The translations under genes and the position numbers were made by a program. A DNA stretch of 64,000 nt, taken from contig NZ_JANQBA010000006.1 in NCBI RefSeq assembly GCF_025490915.1, positions 118,340-182,339 on the forward strand. The letters run 5' to 3'. The stretch comes from Lacticaseibacillus parakribbianus. Its GTDB lineage: Bacteria; Bacillota; Bacilli; Lactobacillales; Lactobacillaceae. Positions 8,631-17,272 of this stretch are shown here, one piece after another. How positions within the stretch are numbered: position 1 is the stretch's first letter; each line of letters begins with the position of its first letter. Under the pieces are notes generated by a model, which ran no database searches, was not told the origin of the DNA, and was given only the letters and a program-made list of their open reading frames with translations.

Positions 8631-9305
8631 TTATTGACCGAGGAAGCCTCGGAGGTTGTACTTGCGCTTGAGGAACCAGTGGCCGCCAAAGCCCAGGACC
8701 GCCACGGCGGCGTAGGCCGGCCACGGCATCTGCTGGGTGATCGGCGACTTAATCAAGGAGAAGGCCGACGACAGGAACGACGCGACCATGACCAGCGCGA
8801 TGCCGGCCACGAGCATTTTCCAGGTCGTGCCACGGGCCTCCTTGGGCTTTCGGCTCCAGTCGTTGTAAAAGGCGAACATGAAGCCGGCCGCGGTACCCAT
8901 GACCAGAAGCGACGGCAGGCCGTTGCCGGTGGCCTTCATGTTCGGCTTCCACAGCACCATCACGCCGTAGACCGCACCGAAAATGGCGGCGAACAGCAGG
9001 CTCAGGTCCAGGCCGCTCAGCCACACGTTGGCCTTGGGCAAGGCCTTCGGGGCGTGGATCAGGCTGTCGGCCTTTTCCGTCACCGGGCCGAACAGCTGGT
9101 TGGCCGGCTTGCCGGCGCGTTGGGCCTCGATCATCTCCGGGAGCAGCTTGGCCAGGGTGCGGCGCTGCTTCTCCTCGGACCACTGGTGCTCCGTCAGGAT
9201 GCGGCGCAGCTTGAAGACGTAATCGTTATTCTTGTTGGTCAACTGGCCCAAAAGCGCGTCGACGTCCACGGTTTCCTCAACCGGTTGTTGTTCCTTTTCT
9301 GCCAA
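8631..9305 (-). CDS. DUF1129 family membrane protein
   Basis: A 224-residue protein. Residues 1-95 are a soluble charged helical part (ALLGQLTNKNNDYVFKLRRI, a typical DUF1129 opening). Residues about 100-215 hold four hydrophobic segments (SLLFAAIFGAVYGVMVLW, SLLVMGTAAGFMFAFY, MLVAGIALVMVASFL, YAAVAVLGFGGHWF). The gene lies 11 bp downstream of ychF, an arrangement seen across lactobacilli. Cytoplasmic membrane protein; no function established. Confidence 0.88.
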   Translation of the reverse strand: MAEKEQQPVEETVDVDALLGQLTNKNNDYVFKLRRILTEHQWSEEKQRRTLAKLLPEMIEAQRAGKPANQLFGPVTEKADSLIHAPKALPKANVWLSGLDLSLLFAAIFGAVYGVMVLWKPNMKATGNGLPSLLVMGTAAGFMFAFYNDWSRKPKEARGTTWKMLVAGIALVMVASFLSSAFSLIKSPITQQMPWPAYAAVAVLGFGGHWFLKRKYNLRGFLGQ

Positions 9306-9316
9306 AATGGTTCCCC

Positions 9317-10417
9317 CTAAACGTTGAAGCGGAATTCGATGATATCCCCGTCTTGCACCACGTACTCCTTGCCTTCGGACCGCAGCCGGCCGGCCTCACG
9401 CACGGCGCTGGCCGAGCCGAACTTGTCGAGGTCTGAGAAGCTCATGGTTTCGGCGCGGATGAAGCCGCGCTCGAAGTCGGAGTGGATGATGCCGGCAACT
9501 TGCGGCGCCTTCATCCCCTGCTTGAAGGTCCAGGCCCGAGTCTCCTTGCCGCCGGCCGTGAAGAACGTGGCCAGGCCCAGCAGGTGGTACGACGCCTTGA
9601 TCAGCTTGTCCAGGCCGGACTCGCTGACGCCTTCCGCCTCCAGGAAGTCGGCCTTGTCGGCATCGTCGAGCTCGGCGATTTCCTCTTCCGTCCGGGCCGA
9701 CACCGCGATTGCCTCGGCGCCTTCGGCCTTGGCGTGTTCCTCGATGACGCGAACGTAGGCGCAAGCCTCTGGATCTGCCATGTCGTCTTCGGCGATGTTA
9801 GCGACGTACAGCACCGGCTTGGTGGTCAAAAGGAACAGCCCCTTGACGATTTTTTGCTCGTCGTCGGTGAAGTCGATGCTGCGAACCGCGCCGCCCTCTT
9901 CAAGGACCGGCTTGATCTTCTTGAGCACCTCGAACTCGGCCACGGCGTCCTTGTCCTTGGTCCGGGCGACCTTTTCGACCTTGGCGTAGCGCTTGTTGAC
10001 CGAGTCGAGGTCGGCCAAGGCCAGCTCCAGGTTGATGGTCTCGATGTCGTCCAGCGGGTCGACGGTACCGGTGACGCTGGTGATCTCCGAGTCGTCGAAG
10101 GCGCGAACCACGTGAACGATCGCGTCGACCTGGCGGATGTTTTCGAGGAACTTGTTGCCCAGGCCCTCGCCCTTGGAGGCGCCCTTCACGATGCCGGCGA
10201 TGTCGGTGAACTCGAAGGTGGTGTGGATGATTTTCTTGGCGGGGATCAGCTCGTCAATGCGAGCCAGCCGGGCATCCGGCACCTCGACCATTCCGACGTT
10301 GGGATCGATGGTTGCAAACGGGTAGTTGGCCATTTCGGCCCCCGCCTTCGTGATCGCGTTGAAAAGCGTGGACTTGCCGACGTTGGGCAAGCCGACGATA
10401 CCTGCAGTTAAAGCCAT
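9317..10417 (-). CDS. ychF: redox-regulated ATPase YchF (Obg-family)
   Basis: A 366-residue P-loop NTPase that binds ribosomes and prefers ATP. The G1 loop GLPNVGKS is at residues 9-16. The G4 motif is degenerate (YVANIAEDD where a GTPase would have NKxD), as in all YchF proteins. The C-terminal TGS-like domain ends with [21 protein letters not shown]. Known family role: regulator of translation and the oxidative-stress response. Encoded between DUF951 and DUF1129 genes with short gaps, likely one transcript. Confidence 0.97.
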   Translation of the reverse strand: MALTAGIVGLPNVGKSTLFNAITKAGAEMANYPFATIDPNVGMVEVPDARLARIDELIPAKKIIHTTFEFTDIAGIVKGASKGEGLGNKFLENIRQVDAIVHVVRAFDDSEITSVTGTVDPLDDIETINLELALADLDSVNKRYAKVEKVARTKDKDAVAEFEVLKKIKPVLEEGGAVRSIDFTDDEQKIVKGLFLLTTKPVLYVANIAEDDMADPEACAYVRVIEEHAKAEGAEAIAVSARTEEEIAELDDADKADFLEAEGVSESGLDKLIKASYHLLGLATFFTAGGKETRAWTFKQGMKAPQVAGIIHSDFERGFIRAETMSFSDLDKFGSASAVREAGRLRSEGKEYVVQDGDIIEFRFNV

Positions 10418-10437
10418 GAGTGAGGTTCCTTCCTTGG

Positions 10438-10632
10438 TTACTGATTATTGTCTGCTGCGGTGACGATTACTTTTTTCATTTTCCGGTCAAAATCATGCCG
10501 CGACATCATGACGATGTGGCCGCAGCCCGTACACTTGATCTTGATGTCCATGCCCAGGCGAATGATCTCCCAATCATTGACCCCGCAGGCATGCGGCTTC
10601 TTCATCAGCACACGATCGTGAAGATTGTACAT
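10438..10632 (-). CDS. DUF951 protein
   Basis: A 64-residue basic protein with the DUF951 pattern: VLMKKPHACG, W.I.R.G.DIKIKCTGCGHIVMMSR. The C...CxxC cysteines could bind metal. This small protein accompanies spo0J and ychF in many Lactobacillales and is thought to act on nucleic acid because of its OB-like composition; that is inference. It lies 20 bp upstream of ychF. Confidence 0.92.
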   Translation of the reverse strand: MYNLHDRVLMKKPHACGVNDWEIIRLGMDIKIKCTGCGHIVMMSRHDFDRKMKKVIVTAADNNQ

Positions 10633-10821
10633 CCCAGATGCCTCCTTGTCCGTTCCGGCTCGCCGGTGTTGTCTCTATTGTGCCCCAACTGCGCCGGGTT
10701 GCGCAATAGCCATCGGGCGGGTGCCGCCACGGCGGCGCGGCGCTTGGCGGCGGTCGGCGGGTCCGGGCTCGGTCGGGCCCGCCTAGGCAGTATCTAAAAT
10801 AAAGGTTTGTCTCTATTTGCA

Positions 10822-10850
10822 TTGACCGGCATCAATCGATCAATTAACAC
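10822..10850 (+). promoter_or_regulatory. candidate promoter of rod-shaped RNA
   Basis: TTGACC (10822-10827), 17-nt spacer, TAACAC (10845-10850). The -10 box is poor, but the -35 and the spacing are good and the structured region begins a few bases further on. Confidence 0.45.
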
Positions 10851-10856
10851 TAGGTA

Positions 10857-11056
10857 GGGCGGAGGCTCGGACGCACCACTGCTACGGCGAAGGGCCGGGG
10901 CGAGCCAGCGTGAAATTGCTGTTAGCTGGCCGAACTTGCCGGCTTACAGCAAGGGCGGGTCTTGAGACCGGAACGGGCTACGGGAGCCCCACGCGTTCCG
11001 CCGCCCCGGCCCGGAGCCGTAGCTCTGGTGTATCCGGGCCGGAGCCCGAATTTTCA
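10857..11056 (+). ncRNA. rod-shaped structured RNA between DUF951 and spo0J
   Basis: A 430-bp gene-free interval holds an almost perfect long-range helix. CACCA (10874-10878), CTACGGC (10882-10888) and GGGCCGGGGCG (10892-10902) pair in order with TGGTG (11026-11030), GCCGTAG (11016-11022) and CGCCCCGGCCC (11002-11012), separated by small symmetric internal loops (ctg/ctc, gaa/gga). Inside are GCCAGC/GCTGGC, GGTCT/AGACC and CGGAACG/CGTTCCG hairpins. A GGGC-cgga-GCCC hairpin with TTTT (to 11054) could end it. Length (about 190 nt) and rod shape recall 6S RNA, but the centre is branched and I see no specific 6S signature. The strand is inferred from the promoter and T-run. Confidence 0.55.
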
Positions 11057-11064
11057 AATACGAC

Positions 11065-11934
11065 CTAGTCGAGGTTCACGTCCAGAAGCGCCAGGAGCCG
11101 GTTGAGGTCCTGGGGGTCTTGGAAGTCGATCTCGATCTTGCCGTGACCCTTGGCGGTTTGGGCGATGCTGACCTTGGTGCCGAAGCGGTCGCCGAGCTGG
11201 TTCTCGCTGGCTCGCAGGTACGGCGACTTCGGCGTTGCGGCCTGCTTGGGCTGCGGGTTGCCGGTGTTCATCTGGGCGATCAGGTGCTCCAGCTGCCGGA
11301 CGGTCAGGTTGTCGGCCACGACCTTTTTGGCCAGCGGCACCAGGCGCTTCTTGTCCTTGAGGCTGAGCAGCGTTCTGGCCTGGCCCATCGACAGCTTCTC
11401 TTGATTCAGCAGCTGCTTGACCGGCTCCGGCAGCGTCAAAAGCCGCAGGTAGTTGGCGATGTACGGGCGGCTTTTGCCCAGGCGCTTGGACACCTCGACT
11501 TGGGTCAAGTCCAGGCGGCGGATCAGCGTGTCGTAGGCCTGCGCCTCCTCAAGCGGCGTCAGGTCCTCGCGCTGCAGGTTCTCCAGTACCGCAATCTCCA
11601 TCATCGCCGGGTCGTCGAAGCTGCGGATGATCGCCGGGATGCTGGTCTTGCCGGCCAGCTTGGACGCCCGGAAGCGCCGCTCGCCGGTGATGATCTCGTA
11701 GCCGCCGACGCTTTTGCGAACGATGATCGGCTGGAACACGCCGGTTTGGCGAATCGATTCCGCCAGGTCGTTCAGCGCGTCCTCCGCGAATGTCTTGCGC
11801 GGCTGGTACGGGTTGGGCCGGATCTCGTCCAGCGGCAGCTCGGTGACGGCGGCCTCCGGCACGTCGGGGCTTTCGAAGTCCTTGAAAATGGCCTCGATCC
11901 CGCGGCCCAATCCCTTGTTGTTTTTATTCGCCAT
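11065..11934 (-). CDS. parB: chromosome partitioning protein ParB/Spo0J
   Basis: A 289-residue CTP-dependent DNA clamp that loads at parS and spreads along the origin region. The N-terminal CTP-binding domain carries IRPNPYQPRK and the GERRFRA box (residues about 35-85). A helix-turn-helix domain (EVSKRLGKSRPYIANYLRLL) is at about 150-170. The C-terminal dimerisation domain follows. The gene overlaps the parA stop by 11 bp, so the pair is co-expressed. A near-consensus parS lies at 14537-14552. Confidence 0.97.
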   Translation of the reverse strand: MANKNNKGLGRGIEAIFKDFESPDVPEAAVTELPLDEIRPNPYQPRKTFAEDALNDLAESIRQTGVFQPIIVRKSVGGYEIITGERRFRASKLAGKTSIPAIIRSFDDPAMMEIAVLENLQREDLTPLEEAQAYDTLIRRLDLTQVEVSKRLGKSRPYIANYLRLLTLPEPVKQLLNQEKLSMGQARTLLSLKDKKRLVPLAKKVVADNLTVRQLEHLIAQMNTGNPQPKQAATPKSPYLRASENQLGDRFGTKVSIAQTAKGHGKIEIDFQDPQDLNRLLALLDVNLD

Positions 11935-12691
11935 GGGCCTTCAATACCTCCTGTGCTAATGCGTTGTAGACTTCCGCACCCTTGGACCGCGGATCGTAAT
12001 CCACGATTGGCATCCCGTAGCTCGGCGCCTCGGCCAGCCGCGTGATGCGCGGAATGATGGTGGTGTAAACCTTGTCGGCGAAGTACTTCTTGACCTCCGC
12101 GATGACCTGGGCCCCCAGGTTGGTGCGGCGGTCGTACATGGTCAACAGCACCCCTTCGATGCTCAACGACGGGTTGAAGTGCTTTTGCACCAGCCGCACC
12201 GTGTTGAGCAGCTGACTCAGCCCCTCCAACGCGTAGTACTCGCTTTGCACCGGAATCAGAATCGAGTTGGCGGCGGTGAAGGCGTTGATCGACAGCTGCC
12301 CCAAAGACGGCGGGCAATCGATCAAAATGTAGTCGTACTGGTCCTTGACGGCGTCGAGTCCCAGCTTCAGCCGCATCTCCCGGGCCATCTGGTTGGTCAG
12401 CTCGATCTCCGCGCCGGCCAGCTGAATGGTCGCCGGCACAATGGCGAGCCGCTCGTGCTTGGTCTTGATGATGGCCTCTTCAATCGGGTCCTCGTTGACC
12501 AGCACATCGTAAATGTCCTTGGTGACCTCCGCCTTGGACACGCCGAGGCCGGACGTCGCGTTGCCCTGCGCATCGGCGTCGACGATCAGCACGTTCTTGC
12601 CGGCGTTGGCCAGGCAGGCGCCCAGGTTGATGGTCGTCGTTGTTTTACCCACGCCGCCCTTTTGATTGGCGACCGCGATCACATTAACCAA
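11924..12691 (-). CDS. parA: chromosome partitioning ATPase ParA/Soj
   Basis: A 255-residue deviant Walker ATPase that moves ParB-parS complexes and influences DnaA. Motifs: KGGVGKTTT (residues 11-19, with the signature lysine), VDADAQGN (Walker A' region) and DCPPSLG (Walker B). It lies between noc and parB with gaps under 10 bp or overlaps. Confidence 0.98.
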   Translation of the reverse strand: MVNVIAVANQKGGVGKTTTTINLGACLANAGKNVLIVDADAQGNATSGLGVSKAEVTKDIYDVLVNEDPIEEAIIKTKHERLAIVPATIQLAGAEIELTNQMAREMRLKLGLDAVKDQYDYILIDCPPSLGQLSINAFTAANSILIPVQSEYYALEGLSQLLNTVRLVQKHFNPSLSIEGVLLTMYDRRTNLGAQVIAEVKKYFADKVYTTIIPRITRLAEAPSYGMPIVDYDPRSKGAEVYNALAQEVLKAHGE

Positions 12692-12696
12692 CTGCG

Positions 12697-13575
12697 TTAC
12701 CTCTTTTCCTTGGGAAGTTCCACGATGAAGCGGTAGGCCTCGGGCGTGTCCTCTTGCGTGACCTTGGCCTTGACGCCGCTTTGTTTGATCATCGCCACCG
12801 ACTTTTTCAGCGTGTTGACCGCCATGCGCGTGTCCTTGGACTTGATCATCTTGCGCTTCTTAGGCTGCTTGTCGGCCGCCTCCGGTGCGGCCGCCGGCTC
12901 CGGCATCACCTCGGGCTCCGGCGTCACCACCGGTTCGGGGTTCAGCAGCGCCTCGATGGCCGCATGCGTCTCCGCGACGGTCAGGTTGTTGGCCAAAATG
13001 TCGTGGAGCAAGAGCTGCTGCTGGTAATCGTCGCAGCGCAACAGCTCGCGGCCGTGCCGCTCGGAGAGCTCGCCGTTCAAAATCGCGGTTTGCACCGGCT
13101 CCGACAGCTTCAACAGCCGCAGCTTGTTGGCGACGAAGGACTGGCTCTTGCCCATCTGGGCGGCCAGCCCCTGCTGCGTCAGGTTGTTGAGCTTCATCAG
13201 CTCGACGTAGGCCCGGGCCTCCTCAATCGGCGACAGGCCCTCGCGCTGCAGGTTTTCAACCAACGCCATCGACGCGGATTCCGCGTCGGTCATGGTCTGC
13301 ACGATCGCCGGCGCCTTCTCGAACTCCAGCGACTGCATCGCCCGAAAGCGCCGCTCACCGGCGATGATCTCGTACTGCTTCGGCGCGTACTCTCGCACCA
13401 CGATCGGCTGCAGCAGGCCGTGGTCCTTGATCGTCGCCGCCAGTTCGGCGATGGCCGCGCTGCTGAACACCTTGCGCGGCTGGAAGCGGTTGGGAACGAT
13501 GGCGCTGAGCGGCAGCTCCTGAACCACAGTCGCCGCCGGTGCAACGGGTTTTTTCTTATTAAAAAACAATGCCAC
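12697..13575 (-). CDS. noc: nucleoid occlusion protein Noc
   Basis: A 292-residue ParB paralogue beside soj-spo0J and rsmG, the classic place for noc. It starts with a short, basic, hydrophobic tail (MALFFNKKKP) of the kind that lets Noc bind the membrane. IVPNRFQPRK, the GERRFRA box (residues about 75-81) and an HTH (GLAAQMGKSQSFVANKLRLL) follow. A Pro/Glu/Ala-rich linker (about 215-240) precedes a basic C-terminus. Noc binds ATTTCCCGGGAAAT sites and blocks division over the nucleoid. One exact site lies at 48962-48975. Confidence 0.94.
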   Translation of the reverse strand: MALFFNKKKPVAPAATVVQELPLSAIVPNRFQPRKVFSSAAIAELAATIKDHGLLQPIVVREYAPKQYEIIAGERRFRAMQSLEFEKAPAIVQTMTDAESASMALVENLQREGLSPIEEARAYVELMKLNNLTQQGLAAQMGKSQSFVANKLRLLKLSEPVQTAILNGELSERHGRELLRCDDYQQQLLLHDILANNLTVAETHAAIEALLNPEPVVTPEPEVMPEPAAAPEAADKQPKKRKMIKSKDTRMAVNTLKKSVAMIKQSGVKAKVTQEDTPEAYRFIVELPKEKR

Positions 13576-13659
13576 GATGATGACCTACTTTCGTGAGAGA
13601 GTGTAAAAGTGCGGGTTTAGCGAACCGCGCAGCGCCGCATTTCTTCTATATAAATTACG

Positions 13660-14397
13660 CTATTGGCGCGGCTGGCCCAGCGGCTGCTTGCTCGGGGTGC
13701 CGGGCTTGCGGGGAAACTGCTTGGGCGTCGCCTTGACTTTATCGATGACCAGAAGCGTCCGGGGGGCGCCGGTTTCCGGCAGCGTCAGCTCGTAGGTGGC
13801 GGCCACCTTGCCGCCGAGCTGGCCGATCGCCACCTTGGCGGCCGCGAGCTCCGCTTCGCCGTGGCTGCCCTTCATCGCGACGAACTGGCCGCCGACCTTG
13901 ACCAGCGGCAGGCACAGCTCGGCCAGCACGTTCAAGGGCGCCACCGCCCGGGCGGTCACGAGGTCGAAGGCCTCACGCTGCGGCGACTTTTTGCCGGCGA
14001 AGGTCTCGGCCCGGTCGTGGAAAAGGTGGACGCGGGTCAACTCGAGCCGGCCGGTCAGCCGCTCGAGAAAAGCGATGCGCTTTTGCAGCGAATCCACGAT
14101 GGTCACGTCGAGTGCCGGGTACAAAATCTTGACCGGCAGCGACGGGAAGCCGGCGCCGGCGCCGACGTCGCACAGCGTCAGGCCCGGCGTCGCCACCTGC
14201 GGCGCGGCCTGGGTCAACAGCAGCGAGTCCCAGAAGTGCTTGAGGTAAACCTCACCGCGGTCCGTGATCGCCGTCAGGTTCAGCTTCTCGTTCTCGGCCA
14301 CCAGGTAGTCGTAATAGGCGGCAAACTGGCGCAGTTGCGCCGACTCGTGCGGCAGGTCGGCCGCCGCCAGCAGCTCGCCAAATTGTGTCTCGTCCAT
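13660..14397 (-). CDS. rsmG: 16S rRNA (guanine527-N7)-methyltransferase RsmG
   Basis: A 245-residue SAM-dependent methyltransferase that modifies G527 of 16S rRNA; loss gives low-level streptomycin resistance. Motifs: [11 protein letters not shown] (35-46), [25 protein letters not shown] (the SAM-binding loop, about 96-112) and VTARAVAPL. The upstream neighbour in most Firmicutes is mnmG; here it is an AraC regulator on the other strand, so the accessory locus borders the housekeeping block exactly here. Confidence 0.97.
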   Translation of the reverse strand: MDETQFGELLAAADLPHESAQLRQFAAYYDYLVAENEKLNLTAITDRGEVYLKHFWDSLLLTQAAPQVATPGLTLCDVGAGAGFPSLPVKILYPALDVTIVDSLQKRIAFLERLTGRLELTRVHLFHDRAETFAGKKSPQREAFDLVTARAVAPLNVLAELCLPLVKVGGQFVAMKGSHGEAELAAAKVAIGQLGGKVAATYELTLPETGAPRTLLVIDKVKATPKQFPRKPGTPSKQPLGQPRQ

Positions 14398-14536
14398 GTG
14401 GGTGAGGCTCCTTTCGGCGGGAAAAAGCGTGATGGCACCGCGTTTTTACCCCGCTCATTGTGAAACAACATCCGGTTTCACGTCACTGTCTAGTTTAACG
14501 TAAAAGCGTCCGACTCACAACCGCCGACCGCGGCGT

Positions 14537-14552
14537 TGTTTCATGTGAAACA
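14537..14552. promoter_or_regulatory. parS site
   Basis: TGTTTCATGTGAAACA differs from the parS consensus TGTTTCACGTGAAACA at one central base and keeps both outer half-sites. It lies upstream of rsmG, beside the parA-parB-noc cluster where parS sites usually occur. Confidence 0.85.
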
Positions 14553-14663
14553 CGCGGCTTCAGAACTGCCAGGTTATACTGGCAGCAACCCTCGTGTTTT
14601 GCCCGGCTTTCCTCTATAATTGGACCGTAAGCGGTTTCTCAATTCGCTCAAGGATGTGATTTT

Positions 14664-15623
14664 GTGGGTGCCTACGACTTTGTGGCCGACCTGCCGCGGT
14701 TTGCCCCCTTGCTGGACATTCGGCGCATCGTCTCGCTGTTTTACTTCGAGTTCTCCAAGCACTACTCGTTTCCCGGCGAGCGGCACAACTTCTGGGAGCT
14801 GGTGTATGCCGACCGCGGCCAGATCGAGGTGCTGGCCGAGGACACCACCTTCACCCTCAAGGAGGGCGAGCTGGTCTTCCACCAGCCCAACGAGTTTCAC
14901 CGGCTGTGGTCCAACGGCCGGGTCGCCCCGAACGTGATGATCGTCACGTTCGTGTGTGAGTCTCCGGCGATGGCGGCCTTCGCGGGGAAAATCATGACCA
15001 CCACGCCGGCGGAACGCGCCGCCTTGGCCGCCATCATCAAGGAGGCATACGGCGTCTATCGGCCGCAGCTGGGCATGGTCTGCCACGACGCGCTGCGGCT
15101 GCCAGAACCAACGCTTGGCGGCGAGCAGATGATCTACCTCACGCTGGCGCAGCTGCTGATCACGCTGCTGCGAGCCCAAGACCGCAACGTCGCCGCCAAG
15201 CCGCGCGACCCCTTCCTGAGCCGGCAGTACGCGGACGCCACCGTCAACCAGGTCATCTTGTACCTCAAGCAGCACATCGACGCGCCGATCACGCTCGATG
15301 TGCTCAGCGCCGCGCTTTTCCTGAGCAAAAGCAGCCTGAAGGCGCGGTTCAAGGCGGTGACCGGCCAATCCATCATGGGCTACCTCAAGGCCCTGCGCAT
15401 CGCCCAGGCCAAGCAGTACATTCGTGAGCAAAACGAGAGCTTCACCCAGATTGCGCTGAACCTCGGCTTCGACTCCGTGCGATATTTCTCAACCTGCTTC
15501 AAGCAGGCCACCGGCTTCACCCCAACCCAGTACGCCCGGTCGGTTGAACAAGACGCCGCGGTGCTGGCCGGCGGCGAGCCGACGCGCGACGAGACGGCCA
15601 CGGCCCCCGCACCGCGCGACTAA
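14664..15623 (+). CDS. AraC-family regulator with cupin sensor
   Basis: A 319-residue protein with GTG start at 14664; AAGGA is 9 nt upstream and TATAAT lies at 14615-14620. The N-terminal half is a cupin-type ligand domain (FWELVYADRGQIEVLAED..FTLKEGELVFHQPNEFH, residues about 40-90). The last 100 residues are the double HTH (ITLDVLSAALFLSKSSLKAR, AKQYIREQNESFTQIALNLGF, YFSTCFKQATGFTP). It stands first on the plus strand beside the large sugar locus on the minus strand, so it probably activates sugar genes there. The ligand is unknown. Confidence 0.92.
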   Translation: MGAYDFVADLPRFAPLLDIRRIVSLFYFEFSKHYSFPGERHNFWELVYADRGQIEVLAEDTTFTLKEGELVFHQPNEFHRLWSNGRVAPNVMIVTFVCESPAMAAFAGKIMTTTPAERAALAAIIKEAYGVYRPQLGMVCHDALRLPEPTLGGEQMIYLTLAQLLITLLRAQDRNVAAKPRDPFLSRQYADATVNQVILYLKQHIDAPITLDVLSAALFLSKSSLKARFKAVTGQSIMGYLKALRIAQAKQYIREQNESFTQIALNLGFDSVRYFSTCFKQATGFTPTQYARSVEQDAAVLAGGEPTRDETATAPAPRD

Positions 15624-15715
15624 AGCCCCGAGTCCAGTTGCGCGGTGACACCTCCCGCCGCCAACCGCCGGCCGGAAAGGCAGCCCCGCATTGCCCGCTT
15701 CGCCACCGTAGCACA

Positions 15716-15759
15716 AATAGGGTCGCACGTTGCGCATTGACGCAACTTGCGACCCTATT
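15716..15759. terminator. long hairpin between convergent AraC and Gfo/Idh genes
   Basis: AATAGGGTCGCA pairs with TGCGACCCTATT and, inside it, GTTGCG with CGCAAC: 18 bp with one bulge. It separates two convergent genes and would work in either direction, though no long T-run follows. Confidence 0.7.
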
Positions 15760-15777
15760 CACATTACTGAACGTTGC

Positions 15778-16755
15778 TCAGCGCGTCACCCGCACCGTGC
15801 GGCCCGTGGCAATCGACTCGTAGGCCTTCTCCGCCAGCAGCACCGAGTAGCGGCCGGCGTGAGCATCGACCGGCGACGGCAGGTCCAAGTCGATCACCCG
15901 CTGGTAGGCCTGCCACATGTTCAGGTCCATGCTCGGCTCGAAGCGCAGCCACGCGTTTTCAACCGGCTTTTGCCCGTAGAACTCGGCCTGCCTGCCGAAG
16001 CCATCCGCGACGAAGCGGCCGTTGTCGGCGATCAGCTCCAGCGTCGCGTCGCCCCAGCCCGGGTAGTTGTTCGGGCGATTCCAGGACGTGTCGAGGTTGA
16101 GCATTGCGCCGCCCTTGAACGTCGCCTGAATGATGCCGGAATCCTCGCACTCAAGCGCCGGGTCGCTCTTGGCCGCGTAAGCCGTGACCGTCTCCAGCTC
16201 CCAGCCGAACAGGTCGTTGACCAGGTCAATCATGTGAATCGAGTGGTCGAAAACGGCCCCGCCACCGGACAGCGCTTTTTGGATGAACCAGCCGCCCGGG
16301 TTCTGGCCGTGGTTGGTCGCGTTGATCGCGCGAACCGTCCCGACCGTGCCGTCTCGCACCAGCCGGCGCAGGTCGGCCATCGTGTTGGTGAACCGCACCG
16401 GATGTGCCACCATCAGCTTCACGCCGGCCTTTTCGACGATTGAGATGATCTCGTCGCACTCGGCGACCGAGATCGCCATCGGCTTTTCAACTACGATTGC
16501 CTTGCCGGCGGCCGCCGCGATCCGCACGTAAGGCAGGTGCCACGCGTTTTCGGCGCAGATCAAAACCGTGTCGCAGTCGCTCGCCGCCACCGCCTCCGCG
16601 GTGGCCAAAACCGGCGCGTGATGCGCGGCGGCCACGCGCTGGGCCAGTCCCGCGTCGCGGTCGTAGATGCCGGTGATCGGCACCCCCAGCGTGTCCAGGC
16701 AGCTGGTGTAGCTATTGACGTGCATGTGGGCACAACCAATGATTCCGACTCTCAT
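15778..16755 (-). CDS. Gfo/Idh/MocA family oxidoreductase
   Basis: A 325-residue NAD(P)-dependent sugar dehydrogenase or isomerase. I start it at 16755 (MRVGIIGCAHMH) behind CAGGAGGTGG; the longer frame to 16875 has no ribosome site. The Rossmann loop is GIIGCAHMH, the family signature VVEKPMAIS is at about 92-100, and the C-terminal fold has HSIHMIDLVND. It overlaps the upstream 156-residue protein by 4 bp and follows an FAD oxidoreductase, so the three probably act on one sugar or cyclitol. Substrate unknown. Confidence 0.9.
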   Translation of the reverse strand: MRVGIIGCAHMHVNSYTSCLDTLGVPITGIYDRDAGLAQRVAAAHHAPVLATAEAVAASDCDTVLICAENAWHLPYVRIAAAAGKAIVVEKPMAISVAECDEIISIVEKAGVKLMVAHPVRFTNTMADLRRLVRDGTVGTVRAINATNHGQNPGGWFIQKALSGGGAVFDHSIHMIDLVNDLFGWELETVTAYAAKSDPALECEDSGIIQATFKGGAMLNLDTSWNRPNNYPGWGDATLELIADNGRFVADGFGRQAEFYGQKPVENAWLRFEPSMDLNMWQAYQRVIDLDLPSPVDAHAGRYSVLLAEKAYESIATGRTVRVTR

Positions 16756-17222
16756 ACTTCCACCTCCTGAACCGGGGCCTGGCTGGCCAGGCTGCGCTGC
16801 ACCATCGCGACCAGCGGCGACTCGAGATCGGCCGGCTCGCCGGCCGGCAGCGGCGCTTGATAGGTATCCGACCAAAAGGCCATGTCCGCTCGCGAGTCGT
16901 AGACGTACAGCCCGGCGCTGCCGGCGACGTCGAGCTTCTTGGTGTAGCCTTGCGCGGTGAAGTCGTACACCAGGTTGATCAGGTGGCCGGTCGCCGTCTG
17001 CCCGATGATCGAGTAGATCGGCTTGGCCGGCTGCTTTTTGGCAGACAGCCGCGTGATGGCGCCAAAGCTCAGCGTCGCCAGGCTGGCCGCCGTCTCGGTG
17101 AGCAGCCGCGCCAGCTGTCCCTCATCTTGCGCCGTGGCCGACAGCTGGCAGCGGTAGAACGTGACTTGCCCCAGCTGGCCGCTGGCCGCGCTGATGGCGA
17201 GTTGTTGGTTTTCTAGTAACAT
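16752..17222 (-). CDS. unknown 156-residue protein in redox operon
   Basis: Start at 17222 (MLLENQQLAISAASGQLG), behind ATAGGAGGA. No membrane segment, signal or recognisable catalytic motif. The sequence alternates short beta-like stretches (AISAASGQLGQVTFYRCQL, HLINLVYDFTAQGYTKKLDV, AGLYVYDSR), suggesting a small beta-rich domain. It is translationally coupled to the Gfo/Idh gene and lies 50 bp after the FAD oxidoreductase gene. I do not recognise the family; a helper or small subunit of the dehydrogenase is the contextual guess. Confidence 0.75.
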   Translation of the reverse strand: MLLENQQLAISAASGQLGQVTFYRCQLSATAQDEGQLARLLTETAASLATLSFGAITRLSAKKQPAKPIYSIIGQTATGHLINLVYDFTAQGYTKKLDVAGSAGLYVYDSRADMAFWSDTYQAPLPAGEPADLESPLVAMVQRSLASQAPVQEVEV

Positions 17223-17272
17223 TGGAATCCTCCTATCGTGCGAACGCGGTCTCACGCCCTAGTTCGCCGGTG

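Noticed and set aside
8163..9320. A long plus-strand open frame of 385 codons
   Set aside because: It crosses the structured RNA and runs antisense through the DUF1129 gene. It has no ribosome site and a composition like other GC-rich shadow frames.
14459..14481. A second parS-like palindrome (TGAAAC...GTTTCA)
   Set aside because: The half-sites are separated by extra bases and the central part does not fit the 16-bp parS consensus.
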